In this document: positions 8,213 to 16,598 of the stretch, in pieces
Position numbering within the stretch: the first letter of the stretch is position 1
Layout of the letters: the number at the start of each line of letters is the position of its first letter
Assembly (NCBI RefSeq): GCF_014203235.1
Contig: NZ_JACHIN010000002.1
Coordinates: 551,245 to 615,244 of the forward strand
Reading direction: 5' to 3'
Origin: Nonomuraea endophytica
Lineage (GTDB): Bacteria; Actinomycetota; Actinomycetes; Streptosporangiales; Streptosporangiaceae
DNA: 64,000 nucleotides
The notes under the pieces: model-generated
The model's input: the letters and a program-made list of their open reading frames with translations, nothing else
The model's database searches: none
What the model was told of the DNA's origin: nothing
Translations under genes and position numbers: made by a program

Positions 8213-9360
8213 CGCGGCAGGTCCTTCCAGGGCACGTCCTTGTCGATGCGGGGCTCCGAGGGCAGGCCGAGCACGCGCTCGGAGACGATGTTGCGCAGGA
8301 TCTCCGAGGTGCCGCCCTCGATGGAGTTGCCCTTGGCGCGCAGGTAGCGGTAGCCGGGGCCGCGGCCGAGCATGTCGACGTCCTCGGAGCGGCGGAACGA
8401 CCAGTCGTCGTAGCCGAGGTCGCGGCGCAGCTCCAGGTCCAGGCCGGTGAGCTCCTGGTTGAGCTTGGCGAAGGAGAGCTTCATGCCGGAGCCCTCCGGT
8501 CCGGGCTGGCCGGCGGCCAGTTGTTCGCGCAGCCGTACCGCGGAAAGGCGGGTGACCTCGGACTCGACCCAGAGCTTGAGCAGGCGCTGGTGGAGTTCGG
8601 GGGTGCGCAGGTCGGGGCGGGAGCGCCAGGTGTCGGAGACGACGCCGATCATGCCGCCGCCCCGGCGGCCCGGGGTGCCGCCGATGGCGACGCGCTCGTT
8701 CATGAGCGTGGTCTGGGCGACCCGCCAGCCGTCGCCGACCTCGCCGAGGCGCAGGTCGTCGGACAGGCGCACGCCGGTGAGGAAGACCTCGTTGAACTCG
8801 GCCTCGCCGGTGATCTGGCGCAGCGGGCGCACCTCGACGCCGGGGGCGCTCATGTCGCAGACGAAGTAGGTCATGCCGCGGTGTTTGGGCACGTCCGGAT
8901 CGGTGCGGGTGACGAGGATGGCCCAGCGGGCGTGGTGGGCGCCCGACGTCCATACCTTCTGGCCGTCCACGACCCATTCGTCGCCGTCGCGTACGGCGCG
9001 GGTGGCGAGGGTGGCCAGGTCGGATCCGGCGCCGGGCTCGGAGAAGAGCTGGCACCAGATCTCCTCGCCGGTGTAGAGGGGGCGCAGGAAACGTTCCTTC
9101 TGCTCCTGGGTGCCGAAGGCGAGGATCGTCGGCGCGGCCATGCCGAGTCCAATGGCCTGCAGGCCGATGTTGGGCTGCGGGGTGTGGGCGAGCTCCTTCT
9201 CCACAACCTGCTGCAGGTCGCGGGGCGCCCCGAGGCCGCCGAGCCCCTCGGGGAAGTGCACCCACGCCAGCCCCGCCTCGAACCGGGCCCGCAGGAAGCC
9301 CACCTGGTCGGCGGGGTCGGCCGAGGCGAGCAGGCCGGCGATCCTGTCCCTTACATCCAC
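8209..9360 (-). CDS. Acyl-CoA dehydrogenase (second of three)
   Basis: 383 residues with the acyl-CoA dehydrogenase core: [20 protein letters not shown], then the signature [14 protein letters not shown], and [16 protein letters not shown] in the beta domain. The C-terminal part has [11 protein letters not shown] and [20 protein letters not shown], the usual FAD-binding end. GTG 9360 is taken as the start because the protein then begins [10 protein letters not shown] as expected and overlaps the upstream stop (9351-9353) by ten bases. It is coupled to the downstream partner by GTGA at 8209-8212. With that partner it probably forms a heteromeric flavoenzyme; the acyl substrate cannot be read from sequence. 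Confidence 0.87.
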   Translation of the reverse strand: MDVRDRIAGLLASADPADQVGFLRARFEAGLAWVHFPEGLGGLGAPRDLQQVVEKELAHTPQPNIGLQAIGLGMAAPTILAFGTQEQKERFLRPLYTGEEIWCQLFSEPGAGSDLATLATRAVRDGDEWVVDGQKVWTSGAHHARWAILVTRTDPDVPKHRGMTYFVCDMSAPGVEVRPLRQITGEAEFNEVFLTGVRLSDDLRLGEVGDGWRVAQTTLMNERVAIGGTPGRRGGGMIGVVSDTWRSRPDLRTPELHQRLLKLWVESEVTRLSAVRLREQLAAGQPGPEGSGMKLSFAKLNQELTGLDLELRRDLGYDDWSFRRSEDVDMLGRGPGYRYLRAKGNSIEGGTSEILRNIVSERVLGLPSEPRIDKDVPWKDLPR

Positions 9361-10553
9361 TTCTTCAGCTCCCGGTAGGCAAGAGAACGTTTGTGCACCT
9401 CGTCGGGCCCGTCGGCGAACCTGAGCGAGCGGGCGCCCGCCCACAGGCCGGCCAGCGGGAAGTCCTGGGAGACGCCGCCCGCGCCGTGGACCTGGATGGC
9501 CTTGTCGAGGATCCACTCGACGGTGATCGGCGTGGAGATCTTGATGGCCTGGATCTCGGTGTGGGCGCCGCGGTTGCCGACGGTGTCCATGAGCCAGGCG
9601 GTCTTCAGCACCAGCAGCCGCAGCTGCTCGATCTTGATGCGGGACTCGGCGATCCAGTCCTGGACCACGCCCTGCTGGGCGACGGGCTTGCCGAAGGTGG
9701 TGCGGGCCAGCGCCCGCTTGCACATCATCTCGACGGCCCGCTCGGCCATGCCGATCAGGCGCATGCAGTGGTGGATGCGGCCGGGGCCGAGGCGGGCCTG
9801 GGCGACCGCGAAGCCGCCGCCCTCCTCGCCGATGAGGTTCTCGGCGGGCACCCTGACGTCCTCGAAGACCATTTCGGCGTGGCCGCCGTGGTCGGCGTCG
9901 GTGTAGCCGAAGACGTGCATGCCGCGCTTGATGTGCAGCCCGGGAGCGTCGCGCGGGACCAGGATCATGCTCTGCTGGCGGTGTGAGGGCGCCTCGGGGT
10001 CCGTCTTGCCCATCACGATGAAGATCTTGCAGTTGGGGTTCATGGCGCCGGAGATGAACCACTTGCGGCCGTTGATCACGTACTCGTCGCCGTCGCGGGT
10101 GATCGAGGTCGCGATGTTGGTGGCGTCGGAGGAGGCCACGTCGGGCTCGGTCATCGCGAACGCCGAGCGGATCTCGCCGTCCAGCAGGGGCCGCAGCCAC
10201 TCCTTGCGCTGCCACTCGCTGCCGAACATGGAGAGGACCTCCATGTTGCCGGTGTCGGGCGCTGCGCAGTTGGTGGCCACCGGCGCGATGGCCGGCGACC
10301 TGCCCATGATCTCCGCCAGCGGGGCGTACTGGAGGTTCGTCAGCCCCGCGCCGTGGTCCCCGGGCAGGAACAGGTTCCACAACCCGCGTTTCCTGGCCTC
10401 GTCCTTGAGGTCGGCCAGGAGCGGGGGCGCGCTCCAGCCGCTCTCCGCGGCCTGTTCCTCGAAGGCGGCCTCGGCCGGATAGACACATTCGTCCATGAAG
10501 CGGAGCAGGCGCTCGCGCAGGTCCTCGGTGACGCTGTCGAAGGCGAAGTCCAT
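9351..10553 (-). CDS. Acyl-CoA dehydrogenase (first of three)
   Basis: 400 residues of the long FadE/ACAD10-11-like type. Landmarks are the N-terminal helix [20 protein letters not shown], the signature [20 protein letters not shown], the nucleotide contact region [13 protein letters not shown] and a C-terminus ending in YRELKKWM. It opens the operon. The ATG at 10553 lies only six bases after a TAAGGT -10 box that overlaps the TetR operator, so the message is probably leaderless and repressed by the TetR protein encoded at 3271-3852. The three enzymes likely act in one acyl-CoA degradation route, but no thiolase or hydratase gene is present in the window to identify the substrate. Confidence 0.88.
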   Translation of the reverse strand: MDFAFDSVTEDLRERLLRFMDECVYPAEAAFEEQAAESGWSAPPLLADLKDEARKRGLWNLFLPGDHGAGLTNLQYAPLAEIMGRSPAIAPVATNCAAPDTGNMEVLSMFGSEWQRKEWLRPLLDGEIRSAFAMTEPDVASSDATNIATSITRDGDEYVINGRKWFISGAMNPNCKIFIVMGKTDPEAPSHRQQSMILVPRDAPGLHIKRGMHVFGYTDADHGGHAEMVFEDVRVPAENLIGEEGGGFAVAQARLGPGRIHHCMRLIGMAERAVEMMCKRALARTTFGKPVAQQGVVQDWIAESRIKIEQLRLLVLKTAWLMDTVGNRGAHTEIQAIKISTPITVEWILDKAIQVHGAGGVSQDFPLAGLWAGARSLRFADGPDEVHKRSLAYRELKKWM

Positions 10554-10559
10554 AGCGCG

Positions 10560-10578
10560 ACCTTACCGACCGGTCGGT
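10560..10578 (-). promoter_or_regulatory. TetR operator and -10 box of the acyl-CoA dehydrogenase operon
   Basis: On the minus strand ACCGACCGGTCGGT (10578 to 10565) runs into TAAGGT (10565 to 10560). The last operator T is the first T of the -10 box, exactly as at 3245-3263. ATG 10553 follows after six bases. Confidence 0.75.
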
Positions 10579-10645
10579 ATGACCGTCCACAGTGGTCTCC
10601 CACATTTCCCCACAGGTGGCCATAAACCCAGGTCAACCCACCCTC

Positions 10646-10651
10646 TAAGCT
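10646..10651 (+). promoter_or_regulatory. -10 box of a leaderless GNAT gene
   Basis: TAAGCT followed by seven bases and the ATG at 10659, with no ribosome-binding site. This matches the leaderless pattern seen at several other starts in the window. Confidence 0.5.
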
Positions 10652-10658
10652 GAGCGGC

Positions 10659-11222
10659 ATGACCGCGCGCATGCCCGCTCCCACCGTGCTCGAGAACGAC
10701 GTCGTCCGGCTCGAACCGCTCACCCTCGACCACGTCCCCGACCTGTTCGCCGCCGGAGGCGACGACGACGAGGTCTGGCGCTGGATGCCCGCGCCCACCC
10801 CGCGCACCAAGGAGGACCTGGCCCGGATCGTCAAGGGCGTCGTCGCCAACCACGTCGCCTTCGCGGTGATCCACCGGGGCCGCACCATCGGCCAGACGAC
10901 CTACGCGGACGTGCCCGGGTTCGACGAGAGCGTCGAGATCGGCTGGACCTGGTACGGCCGCGCCGCCTGGCGTACCGAGGTCAACACCAACTGCAAGATC
11001 CTCCTGATCGACCACGCCTTCTCCCTCGGCTACAACCGGGTGATGTTCAAGACCGACGACCTCAACGAACGCTCCAAGGCGGCGGTCGCCCGCATCGGCG
11101 GCGTCCACGAGGGAACCCTGCGCCGGCACCGCAGACGCCCCGACGGCACCTGGCGCGATTCCGCCTATTTCGGCATCCTCGAAGAGGAGTGGCCCGAGCA
11201 CCGGGCTCGTCTGAACCGTTAG
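10659..11222 (+). CDS. GNAT-family N-acetyltransferase (RimJ/RimL-like)
   Basis: 187 residues of the RimJ/RimL-type acetyltransferase_3 fold. It opens with VRLEPLTLDHVPDLF. The beta strands IGQTTYADVPG and VEIGWTWYG are followed by CKILLIDHAFSLGYNRVMFKTDDLNERSKAAVARIGG, the acetyl-CoA binding helix and strand, in which the pyrophosphate loop is degenerate (RTEVNTNCK). It probably transfers acetyl from acetyl-CoA to an amino group of a protein or small molecule; the acceptor is unknown. It is transcribed away from the dehydrogenase operon and 24 bases before the pseudokinase gene, whose promoter lies inside the end of this gene. Confidence 0.85.
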   Translation: MTARMPAPTVLENDVVRLEPLTLDHVPDLFAAGGDDDEVWRWMPAPTPRTKEDLARIVKGVVANHVAFAVIHRGRTIGQTTYADVPGFDESVEIGWTWYGRAAWRTEVNTNCKILLIDHAFSLGYNRVMFKTDDLNERSKAAVARIGGVHEGTLRRHRRRPDGTWRDSAYFGILEEEWPEHRARLNR

Positions 11223-11239
11223 CCGAAGGGCGGCGTCTA
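11214..11239 (+). promoter_or_regulatory. ECF-like promoter AACC-N16-CGTCTA of the WD40 pseudokinase
   Basis: AACC (11214-11217) lies within the last codons of the GNAT gene. CGTCTA (11234-11239) follows after 16 bases, and ATG 11247 after seven more. Spacing is identical to the promoters at 3869 and 29109. Confidence 0.62.
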
Positions 11240-11246
11240 ACCCCTG

Positions 11247-13613
11247 ATGGATGATCGGCTCGGGGGCTACTGGCTGGGCATCCGGCTCGGTGGGCGCACC
11301 GTTGAGGCCTACGACGAGTCGGGGCTGCGCCGTGCCCTGACCCAGTGCGTGCCGCCGGAGGACACCGAGCCGCTGCGGCGCGTGAAGAGCCTGCACGTCG
11401 CCGCCGTGGTCGAGGTGGCCACCACCTACCTGATCAGCGACTACGTCGAGGGACGCAGCCTGCGCCGGGCCGTCGAGACCCGGGGCCCCTACTCGGCCGA
11501 CGACCTCTACCGCCTGGCCGCCGCCACGGCCACCGCGCTGGCCGCCATCCACGAGGCCGGAGCCGTCCACGGCGCGCTCGACCCCGGCGCCGTCCTGCTC
11601 ACCGACGACGGCCCCCGCCTGGTCGGCCTCGGCACCGGAGCCGCGGGCGGGCCCGCCGACGACGTGCGCGCCTGGGGCCTGCTGCTCGCCTTCGCCGCCG
11701 GCGGCCTCGCCGAGCTGGACCTCGCGCTGGCCGACCTGGTCACCGCCGCCCTCAACCCCGACCCAGAACGCCGTCCCGGCGCCCGCCAGCTGCTCATGTC
11801 GCTGCTGGACCAGCCGCAGTCGCAGCAGGGCCGATTACTCCCGCCCGAGCCGGTGCACGACCCGCCGCTCGGCACCCGCGCCGAGCAGCTCTACGCCGCG
11901 CTCAGCCGGGCCGAGCAAGAGCTCGTCCCCGAGGTGCTGCTCCGCCTGGTGGGCATGGACGAGCGCGGCGACGACACCCGCGTGACCGTCCGCCGAGCCG
12001 AGCTCGTGGCCGGCCGCACGCCGGAGCAGGCCGTCGCGATCGAGCGCGTGCTCGAGGTGTACGGCGAGGCCGGGCTGCTGACCCTCGACGAGGAGAACGT
12101 GGCCATGGGCTGCGGGGCGCTCCTCCGGGCGTGGCCGAGGCTGCACGAATGGCTCGACGCCGAGCGCGACGGGCTGGCCGTACACCGGGAGCTGGCGCGG
12201 GCGGCGCGGCGGTGGGAGAGCGGCGGGCGGCGCGAGGCCGACCTGTTCCACGACGGCACGCTCGACCGGGCGCTGGCCTGGGCCGCCACCGGGCGGCGGC
12301 ACGTCACGCTGGGCGGCGACGAACAGGCCTTCCTCGACGCCGGGCTGACGTCAGGACGCCGCAGAGGCCGCCGCCGCTGGATCGTGGCGGCGTCCGTGGC
12401 GGTCGTGGTGCTCGCGGTCGCGATCTGGCAGTACGGCACCGCCCAGGGCAAGGTCGACGAGGCGATGGCCAGAGTCGCGGCCACCAGGGCGGAGACGATC
12501 AGGCCGAGCGACCCGGTGCTGGCCCGCAAGCTGAGCTTCACCTCGTGGGCCCTGGCGCCGGTGCCGGAGGCCGAGCGACAGCTCGCCAAGTCCGACACCG
12601 ACCCGGTGAGCGGTTCGTTCACCGACCCGACGGCGACCGAGCGGTCCCTGCACACGCTGAGCGCCGACGGCCGGAAGCTGGCCGCCCTGACCGACGGCGT
12701 GCTGCGGATCTTCGACACGCTCACCGGCGAACAACTCGCCACCACGCCCGGCCCGCCGGAGAAGATCCGGGCCATCGCCTGGTCGTCGCTGGAACGTGAC
12801 CTGGCGCTGGTCGGCATCGAGCGCACCTACTTCTGGGACACGACGGCGGGCGGCGGCGTCAAGGTCAAGTTCGCCCGGGGACTCAGCCAGCCGGGCCGGC
12901 ACGCGGCGTGGTTCAGCCCGGGAGGCGCCTTCCTGTTCGCCGAAGGCAGCGAGTACGGCGAGCGGTGGGCCTGGAACCTCGGCCTGGACGAGGAGGAGTT
13001 CGCCGGCCGGTTCGTGGTGGTGGGGCCGGACGACCGGCGGGTGCTGGAGTTCGACGGCCGCCGCTCGGTGATCGACGACCTGCACACGGGGCGGGTCACC
13101 CCGGCGCCGTGGCTGGAGCGGATGCCGCCCGACTACACCGTCTTCAGCCCGGACGGCTCGCGGGTGGCCATCGCCGGCGAGGACGGGGTGCAGCTCTACG
13201 ACCTGACCGGGGTGCCGATGCTGTCGACGCCGCTGCAGCCCTCGTCGGGCACGTTGCGCTTCAGCCCCGACGGCAAGTACCTGGCCGGGACCGACAGCGA
13301 CCGGGTCCGGGTCTGGCGGGTGGCCAGCGGCACGCTCACGGTGGACCGCCAGGTGCCGCTGGCGGGCGGGGACCGGCCGGTGCAGGCGGTCTTCGATCAG
13401 TCGAGCTCCGGGATCTGGGTGCTGGGCGGGCGTGGGACCGTGCTGTCGATCGCGGCCGACGGCGTCTACCGGACCGCCCAGGTGCCCGCGGCCAGGTCGG
13501 CCGAGGCGATCTGCGCGGATTCGGGCGGGCTCAGCCGGGACGAGTGGGCCAGGCACCTGCCCGAGCTGCCCTACCGCGACCTGTGTCGCCCCCCACGCAC
13601 CGCCCCACACTAA
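11247..13613 (+). CDS. Pseudokinase / STAND-tail / WD40 transmembrane protein 2
   Basis: 788 residues, paralogue of the proteins at 3902 and 29142. The kinase fold is recognisable (LGGYWLGIRLGG, ISDYVEGRSLRRAV, ATALAAIHEAGAVH), but every catalytic element is lost. There is no glycine-rich loop, Arg/Ala replace the VAIK lysine region, HRDxxxxN has become HGALDPG (108-114) and DFG has become GLG (127-129). Residues about 210-370 are the nSTAND1-like C-terminal segment (ALLRAWPRLHEWLD; ARRWESGGRREADLF). A transmembrane helix covers about 378-395, followed by a shorter WD40 propeller and the tail ICADSGGLSRDEWARHLPE. It is a pseudokinase that may scaffold or regulate its active paralogue (inference). 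The start is fixed by the promoter spacing. Confidence 0.88.
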   Translation: MDDRLGGYWLGIRLGGRTVEAYDESGLRRALTQCVPPEDTEPLRRVKSLHVAAVVEVATTYLISDYVEGRSLRRAVETRGPYSADDLYRLAAATATALAAIHEAGAVHGALDPGAVLLTDDGPRLVGLGTGAAGGPADDVRAWGLLLAFAAGGLAELDLALADLVTAALNPDPERRPGARQLLMSLLDQPQSQQGRLLPPEPVHDPPLGTRAEQLYAALSRAEQELVPEVLLRLVGMDERGDDTRVTVRRAELVAGRTPEQAVAIERVLEVYGEAGLLTLDEENVAMGCGALLRAWPRLHEWLDAERDGLAVHRELARAARRWESGGRREADLFHDGTLDRALAWAATGRRHVTLGGDEQAFLDAGLTSGRRRGRRRWIVAASVAVVVLAVAIWQYGTAQGKVDEAMARVAATRAETIRPSDPVLARKLSFTSWALAPVPEAERQLAKSDTDPVSGSFTDPTATERSLHTLSADGRKLAALTDGVLRIFDTLTGEQLATTPGPPEKIRAIAWSSLERDLALVGIERTYFWDTTAGGGVKVKFARGLSQPGRHAAWFSPGGAFLFAEGSEYGERWAWNLGLDEEEFAGRFVVVGPDDRRVLEFDGRRSVIDDLHTGRVTPAPWLERMPPDYTVFSPDGSRVAIAGEDGVQLYDLTGVPMLSTPLQPSSGTLRFSPDGKYLAGTDSDRVRVWRVASGTLTVDRQVPLAGGDRPVQAVFDQSSSGIWVLGGRGTVLSIAADGVYRTAQVPAARSAEAICADSGGLSRDEWARHLPELPYRDLCRPPRTAPH

Positions 13614-13925
13614 CGCTCACCCCCGATCTCACCCGCTCACCCCCGATCTCACCCGCTCACCCCCGATCTCACCCGCTCACCCCCGACCTCACCCCCTCAC
13701 CCCCGACCTCACCCCCTCACCCCTGGTCTCGCCCGCGCACCCCCGCTCCCCTCCGATCTCGCCCGCGCACCCCCGGCCTCACCCGCCCACCCCTGATCTC
13801 GCCCGATCATCTCTGATCACCCCGCTCACCTCCGGTCTCACCCGCTCATCCCTGGCCTCGCCCGCGCACCCCCGACCTCGCCCGATCATCTCCGATCACC
13901 CCGCTCACCTCCGGGCTCGGCGGGC
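13614..13925. repeat. 20-bp minisatellite between the pseudokinase and a TetR gene
   Basis: About fifteen imperfect copies of a 20-base unit, CTCACCCCCGATCTCACCCG, follow the kinase stop. The first three are almost exact and later ones drift (GACCTCACC, GGTCTCGCC, GATCATCTC). There are no spacers, so this is not a CRISPR array. The array runs into the 3' end of the leftward TetR gene, where it encodes the last residues of that protein. No gene is visible in the repeat itself. Confidence 0.85.
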
Positions 13926-14485
13926 TTGGCGAGTGACCCTTGGTGACCGGTCATGCCGCGCACCAGCTCTTCGAGGCCCTTGCGCAGGTCCTCGTAGGTG
14001 GGAATCTCGCCCGCCCCGGCCAGCGCGTCGAACACCAGGCCCTCGGCGTAGGCGATGAGCTGGCGGCCGTGCCGTACCGGATCGGTGGAGCCCAGGGCGG
14101 CGGCGAGGGCGGTTGCGGGCGCGCGGAACTGGGTGCCGGCCGCGTCATAGATCGTGCGGAGTTCCGGGCGGCGGGTGGCCTCCAGGGCGAGCTCGTAGCG
14201 GGCCAGCGTGCGGCGGCTGTCCTGGAGCTGCTTGTGGAGGGCGGCGGCGAGCTGGTCGATCGGGTGGGCGCCGGGCTGGATCACCGACTCGAACGTTCTG
14301 CGCTCCAGGACGGTGAGGCGGTTCAGCGTGAGCTCCAGGAGGGCGGCGCGGGTGCGGGCCAGGTTGGAGGTGGAGCCCGGTGGGAGTCCCGCGGCCTCGT
14401 CCACGGCGCGGTGGGTCAGTCCGCGCATGCCCCGCTCGGACAGCAGTGCGATCGCGGTCTCCGCGATGAGCTCGGAACGGTTCAC
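13886..14485 (-). CDS. TetR-family regulator of the adjacent FAD monooxygenase
   Basis: 199 residues. The N-terminal helix-turn-helix covers about 6-50 (IAETAIALLSERGMRGLTHR, then AVDEAAGLPPGSTSNLARTR). The C-terminal domain of about 80-185 looks like a TetR_C ligand pocket. GTG 14485 is the only good start next to the HTH. It is divergent from the FAD monooxygenase gene across 77 bases that hold three copies of ACTAC-N4-GTAGT, so it probably represses both genes until a ligand, perhaps the monooxygenase substrate, is present. The last dozen codons (AEPGGERGDRR) are built from the neighbouring minisatellite, so the C-terminus appears to have been rewritten by repeat growth. Confidence 0.85.
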   Translation of the reverse strand: MNRSELIAETAIALLSERGMRGLTHRAVDEAAGLPPGSTSNLARTRAALLELTLNRLTVLERRTFESVIQPGAHPIDQLAAALHKQLQDSRRTLARYELALEATRRPELRTIYDAAGTQFRAPATALAAALGSTDPVRHGRQLIAYAEGLVFDALAGAGEIPTYEDLRKGLEELVRGMTGHQGSLAKPAEPGGERGDRR

Positions 14486-14495
14486 GGCATCGGAT

Positions 14496-14549
14496 ACTAC
14501 ACTTGTAGTTGAAACTACGCCTGTAGTACGGTCGAACTACAGGCGTAGT
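14496..14549. promoter_or_regulatory. Three ACTAC-N4-GTAGT palindromes in the TetR/monooxygenase divergent region
   Basis: Copies lie at 14496-14509 (N4 = actt), 14514-14527 (gcct) and 14536-14549 (aggc). The second and third are also perfect reverse complements of each other. They fill the gap between the two divergent starts, as expected for TetR operators. Confidence 0.72.
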
Positions 14550-14562
14550 GAAGGAGTGGGCG

Positions 14563-15732
14563 ATGGCGACGGCAGTGGTGATCGGCGGCGGCGTGGGCGG
14601 GCTGACCGCGGGCCTGGCGCTCCGGCTCAAGGGCTGGGACGTGACGGTCCTGGAGCGGGCCCCGGCGCTGGAGAACGTGGGATCGGGCCTGGCCGTCTCC
14701 CCCAACGGGCTGCGCGCCCTGGACACCGTCGGGCTCGGGGACCCGGTGCGCGAGCTGGCCCGCGTGCAGGGCGCCGCCGGGCTGCGCAAGGCGGACGGGC
14801 GCTGGCTTTCGCGGACCTCGCAGGAACGCGCCCGGCTCCGCTACGGCGACGGCGTCGTGCTCCTACTGCGGCGGGTGCTGGTGGACCTGCTGGCCGACCG
14901 GCTCGGCCAGGCGAACATCCGGCTCGACACCGAGGTCACCGGCCTGGATCCGGAGAGCGGCACGGTCGAGACCGAGGCCGGAACCCTCCGGGCCGATCTG
15001 GTCGTCGCGGCCGACGGCATCCGGTCCGGGACCAGGCGGCAGCTCTTCCCCGGACACCCGGAGCCGGTCTACTCAGGAGTGACCGCCTGGCGCGGGCTGC
15101 TGCGGCGGCCCGAGGGCGTGACGGTCCACAGCGCGGAGAGCTGGGGCGCCGGCCTGGTGTTCGGGACCCATCAGCTGGCCGACGACCTCGTGTACTTCTA
15201 CGCCACCGACCTCGCCGCGCCCGGCGGGCGGGCCGCCGACGAGCGCGCCGAGCTGCTGCGGCGCTTCGGGAACTGGCACCGGCCGATCCCCGCGATGCTG
15301 GACGCGGTGGACCCGGGCGCGATCCTGCGCAACGACGTCTACTACCTGGCGACCCCGCTGCCCCGCCTGCACCAGGGCCGGGTGGCGCTGCTCGGCGACG
15401 CGGCCCATCCGATGACGCCCAACCTCGGGCAGGGCGCCTGCCAGGCGGTCGAGGACGCGGTCGTGCTCGCCCACCACGCGGGCGGGGACCTGGCCGACTA
15501 CACCGAGGCGCGGCTGGGCCGTACCGCGGAGATCGTCAGAAGGTCCATGGCGATCTGCCGGGCGACGAAGATCCGCAACCCGGTGGCGATCGGGCTGCGG
15601 GATCTCGGCATGAGGGTGGCCGGCAGGTTCAGCGCAGATCTGATGTTGCGGGCAATGGACTCGGTTCTGGACTGGCGGCCACCGGCGCCGGCCGGTCCTT
15701 CGAGTGGTCGGGCGCCAACCGGCCGAGCGTGA
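14563..15732 (+). CDS. FAD-dependent monooxygenase
   Basis: 389 residues with the three marks of a class A flavin hydroxylase. The Rossmann start is VVIGGGVGGLTAGLALRLKG (about 5-24), the DG motif is VVAADGIRSGTRRQL (about 147-161), and the GD motif is VALLGDAAHPMTPNLGQGAC (about 275-294). It should use NAD(P)H and O2 to hydroxylate an aromatic or similar small molecule in the cytosol. ATG 14563 is chosen over the in-frame GTG 14548 because AAGGAG lies six bases before it and the GTG is inside an operator palindrome. Its last 104 bases overlap the convergent transporter gene. The substrate is not evident. Confidence 0.88.
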   Translation: MATAVVIGGGVGGLTAGLALRLKGWDVTVLERAPALENVGSGLAVSPNGLRALDTVGLGDPVRELARVQGAAGLRKADGRWLSRTSQERARLRYGDGVVLLLRRVLVDLLADRLGQANIRLDTEVTGLDPESGTVETEAGTLRADLVVAADGIRSGTRRQLFPGHPEPVYSGVTAWRGLLRRPEGVTVHSAESWGAGLVFGTHQLADDLVYFYATDLAAPGGRAADERAELLRRFGNWHRPIPAMLDAVDPGAILRNDVYYLATPLPRLHQGRVALLGDAAHPMTPNLGQGACQAVEDAVVLAHHAGGDLADYTEARLGRTAEIVRRSMAICRATKIRNPVAIGLRDLGMRVAGRFSADLMLRAMDSVLDWRPPAPAGPSSGRAPTGRA

Positions 15733-16519
15733 TCGTGCCGCCGACGGTCAGCGCGGCGGCGATGACCGCGGGCACGGCGGTCGATGGGCTGGTCGGCAGC
15801 GGCTCACCGAGCAGGATCGCGCCGGCCAGCACCGAGGTGATCGGGTCGATCACCTGCACACCGGCGTACGCGATGCCGAAATATCCCACCGCGTAGGACT
15901 TCTGCAGCAGCACCACCGCGCAGATCAGCAGGACCGGCACCGCCAGCGTGAACCAGTGCAGCAGCCTGCTCAGGTCGCCCTCAAGCCCGCCCCCGACCAC
16001 GCGTACGAACGTGGACACACTGGCCGTCACCGCGCCCGCCCCCACCGAGAGCAGCAGCGCCTTGTTCGCCCCCTCGACCCGCCGCGCCGCCACCTGCGTG
16101 ATCAGCACGACGACACCGATCACCGCCAGGAACGCGAGCGCCGCAGGGGTCCCCAGCCGCGGCGTCACGTGCTCCTGCGGGACGAGCAGCATCAGCCACA
16201 GCAACCCCACCGCGACCGCGATAGACCCAAAGATCTCCGCCTTGTACGGCTTGCGCCCATACATGAACGCCGCCAGCGGCACCGCGAACACCAGCGTGGC
16301 CACGCTGATCGGCTGCACCACCACGAGCGGCGCGAAACTCAGCGCCACCGCGTGCAAGCTGGCGCCGGTGAACCCGATGACGCCCCCGATCCACCAGCGC
16401 GGGCGTTTGACGAGCTTGAGCGTCGCCCCCTGAGCCACCGCCTCGTACTGTTGCAGCGCCGCGCCGAGCGCGTATCCCAGTGCCCCTGCCAGAGCAATCG
16501 CCAGACCGACCCACGTCAT
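15629..16519 (-). CDS. DMT-superfamily transporter (EamA / NIPA-like)
   Basis: 296 residues with about nine or ten hydrophobic helices (for example WVGLAIALAGALGYALGAAL, ALAFLAVIGVVVLITQVAA, AVPVLLICAVVLLQKSYAVG), organised as two EamA-like halves. It ends in a Pro/Ala-rich hydrophilic tail. It is a probable inner-membrane exporter or metal/metabolite transporter. An in-frame GTG at 16561 would lie only two bases after the TAAGCT -10 box, before any plausible transcript start. ATG 16519 is therefore preferred; it overlaps the stop of a 13-codon upstream frame in ATGA. The tail overlaps the end of the monooxygenase gene on the other strand. Confidence 0.8.
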   Translation of the reverse strand: MTWVGLAIALAGALGYALGAALQQYEAVAQGATLKLVKRPRWWIGGVIGFTGASLHAVALSFAPLVVVQPISVATLVFAVPLAAFMYGRKPYKAEIFGSIAVAVGLLWLMLLVPQEHVTPRLGTPAALAFLAVIGVVVLITQVAARRVEGANKALLLSVGAGAVTASVSTFVRVVGGGLEGDLSRLLHWFTLAVPVLLICAVVLLQKSYAVGYFGIAYAGVQVIDPITSVLAGAILLGEPLPTSPSTAVPAVIAAALTVGGTITLGRLAPDHSKDRPAPVAASPEPSPLPATSDLR

Positions 16520-16557
16520 GGGCGCCCGCAGAGGGGCATGGAACCTTTCAAGAGCAT
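16516..16557 (-). CDS. Putative leaderless 13-residue leader peptide before the DMT transporter
   Basis: On the minus strand the -10 box TAAGCT is followed by six bases and an ATG. This opens a 13-codon frame (MLLKGSMPLCGRP) whose TGA overlaps the ATG of the transporter as ATGA. No ribosome site precedes the transporter start, so re-initiation from the upstream frame is the simplest way to translate it. Support is positional only; there is no homology evidence. Confidence 0.45.
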   Translation of the reverse strand: MLLKGSMPLCGRP

Positions 16558-16563
16558 TCACCC

Positions 16564-16569
16564 AGCTTA
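16564..16569 (-). promoter_or_regulatory. -10 box for the transporter leader
   Basis: TAAGCT on the minus strand (16569 to 16564), six bases before the ATG of the small leader frame. Confidence 0.45.
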
Positions 16570-16598
16570 TGGCTCGGTGTCCGCTCTCGGATCAGCCT

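Noticed and set aside
10641..10658. Fourth AACC-N16-CRTCTA promoter before the GNAT gene
   Set aside because: A TCTAAG is present, but AACC is at the wrong spacing and the start is nine bases after it; a normal TAAGCT-N7-ATG reading fits better.
13614..13925. CRISPR array
   Set aside because: Direct head-to-tail 20-base units with no unique spacers and no cas genes.
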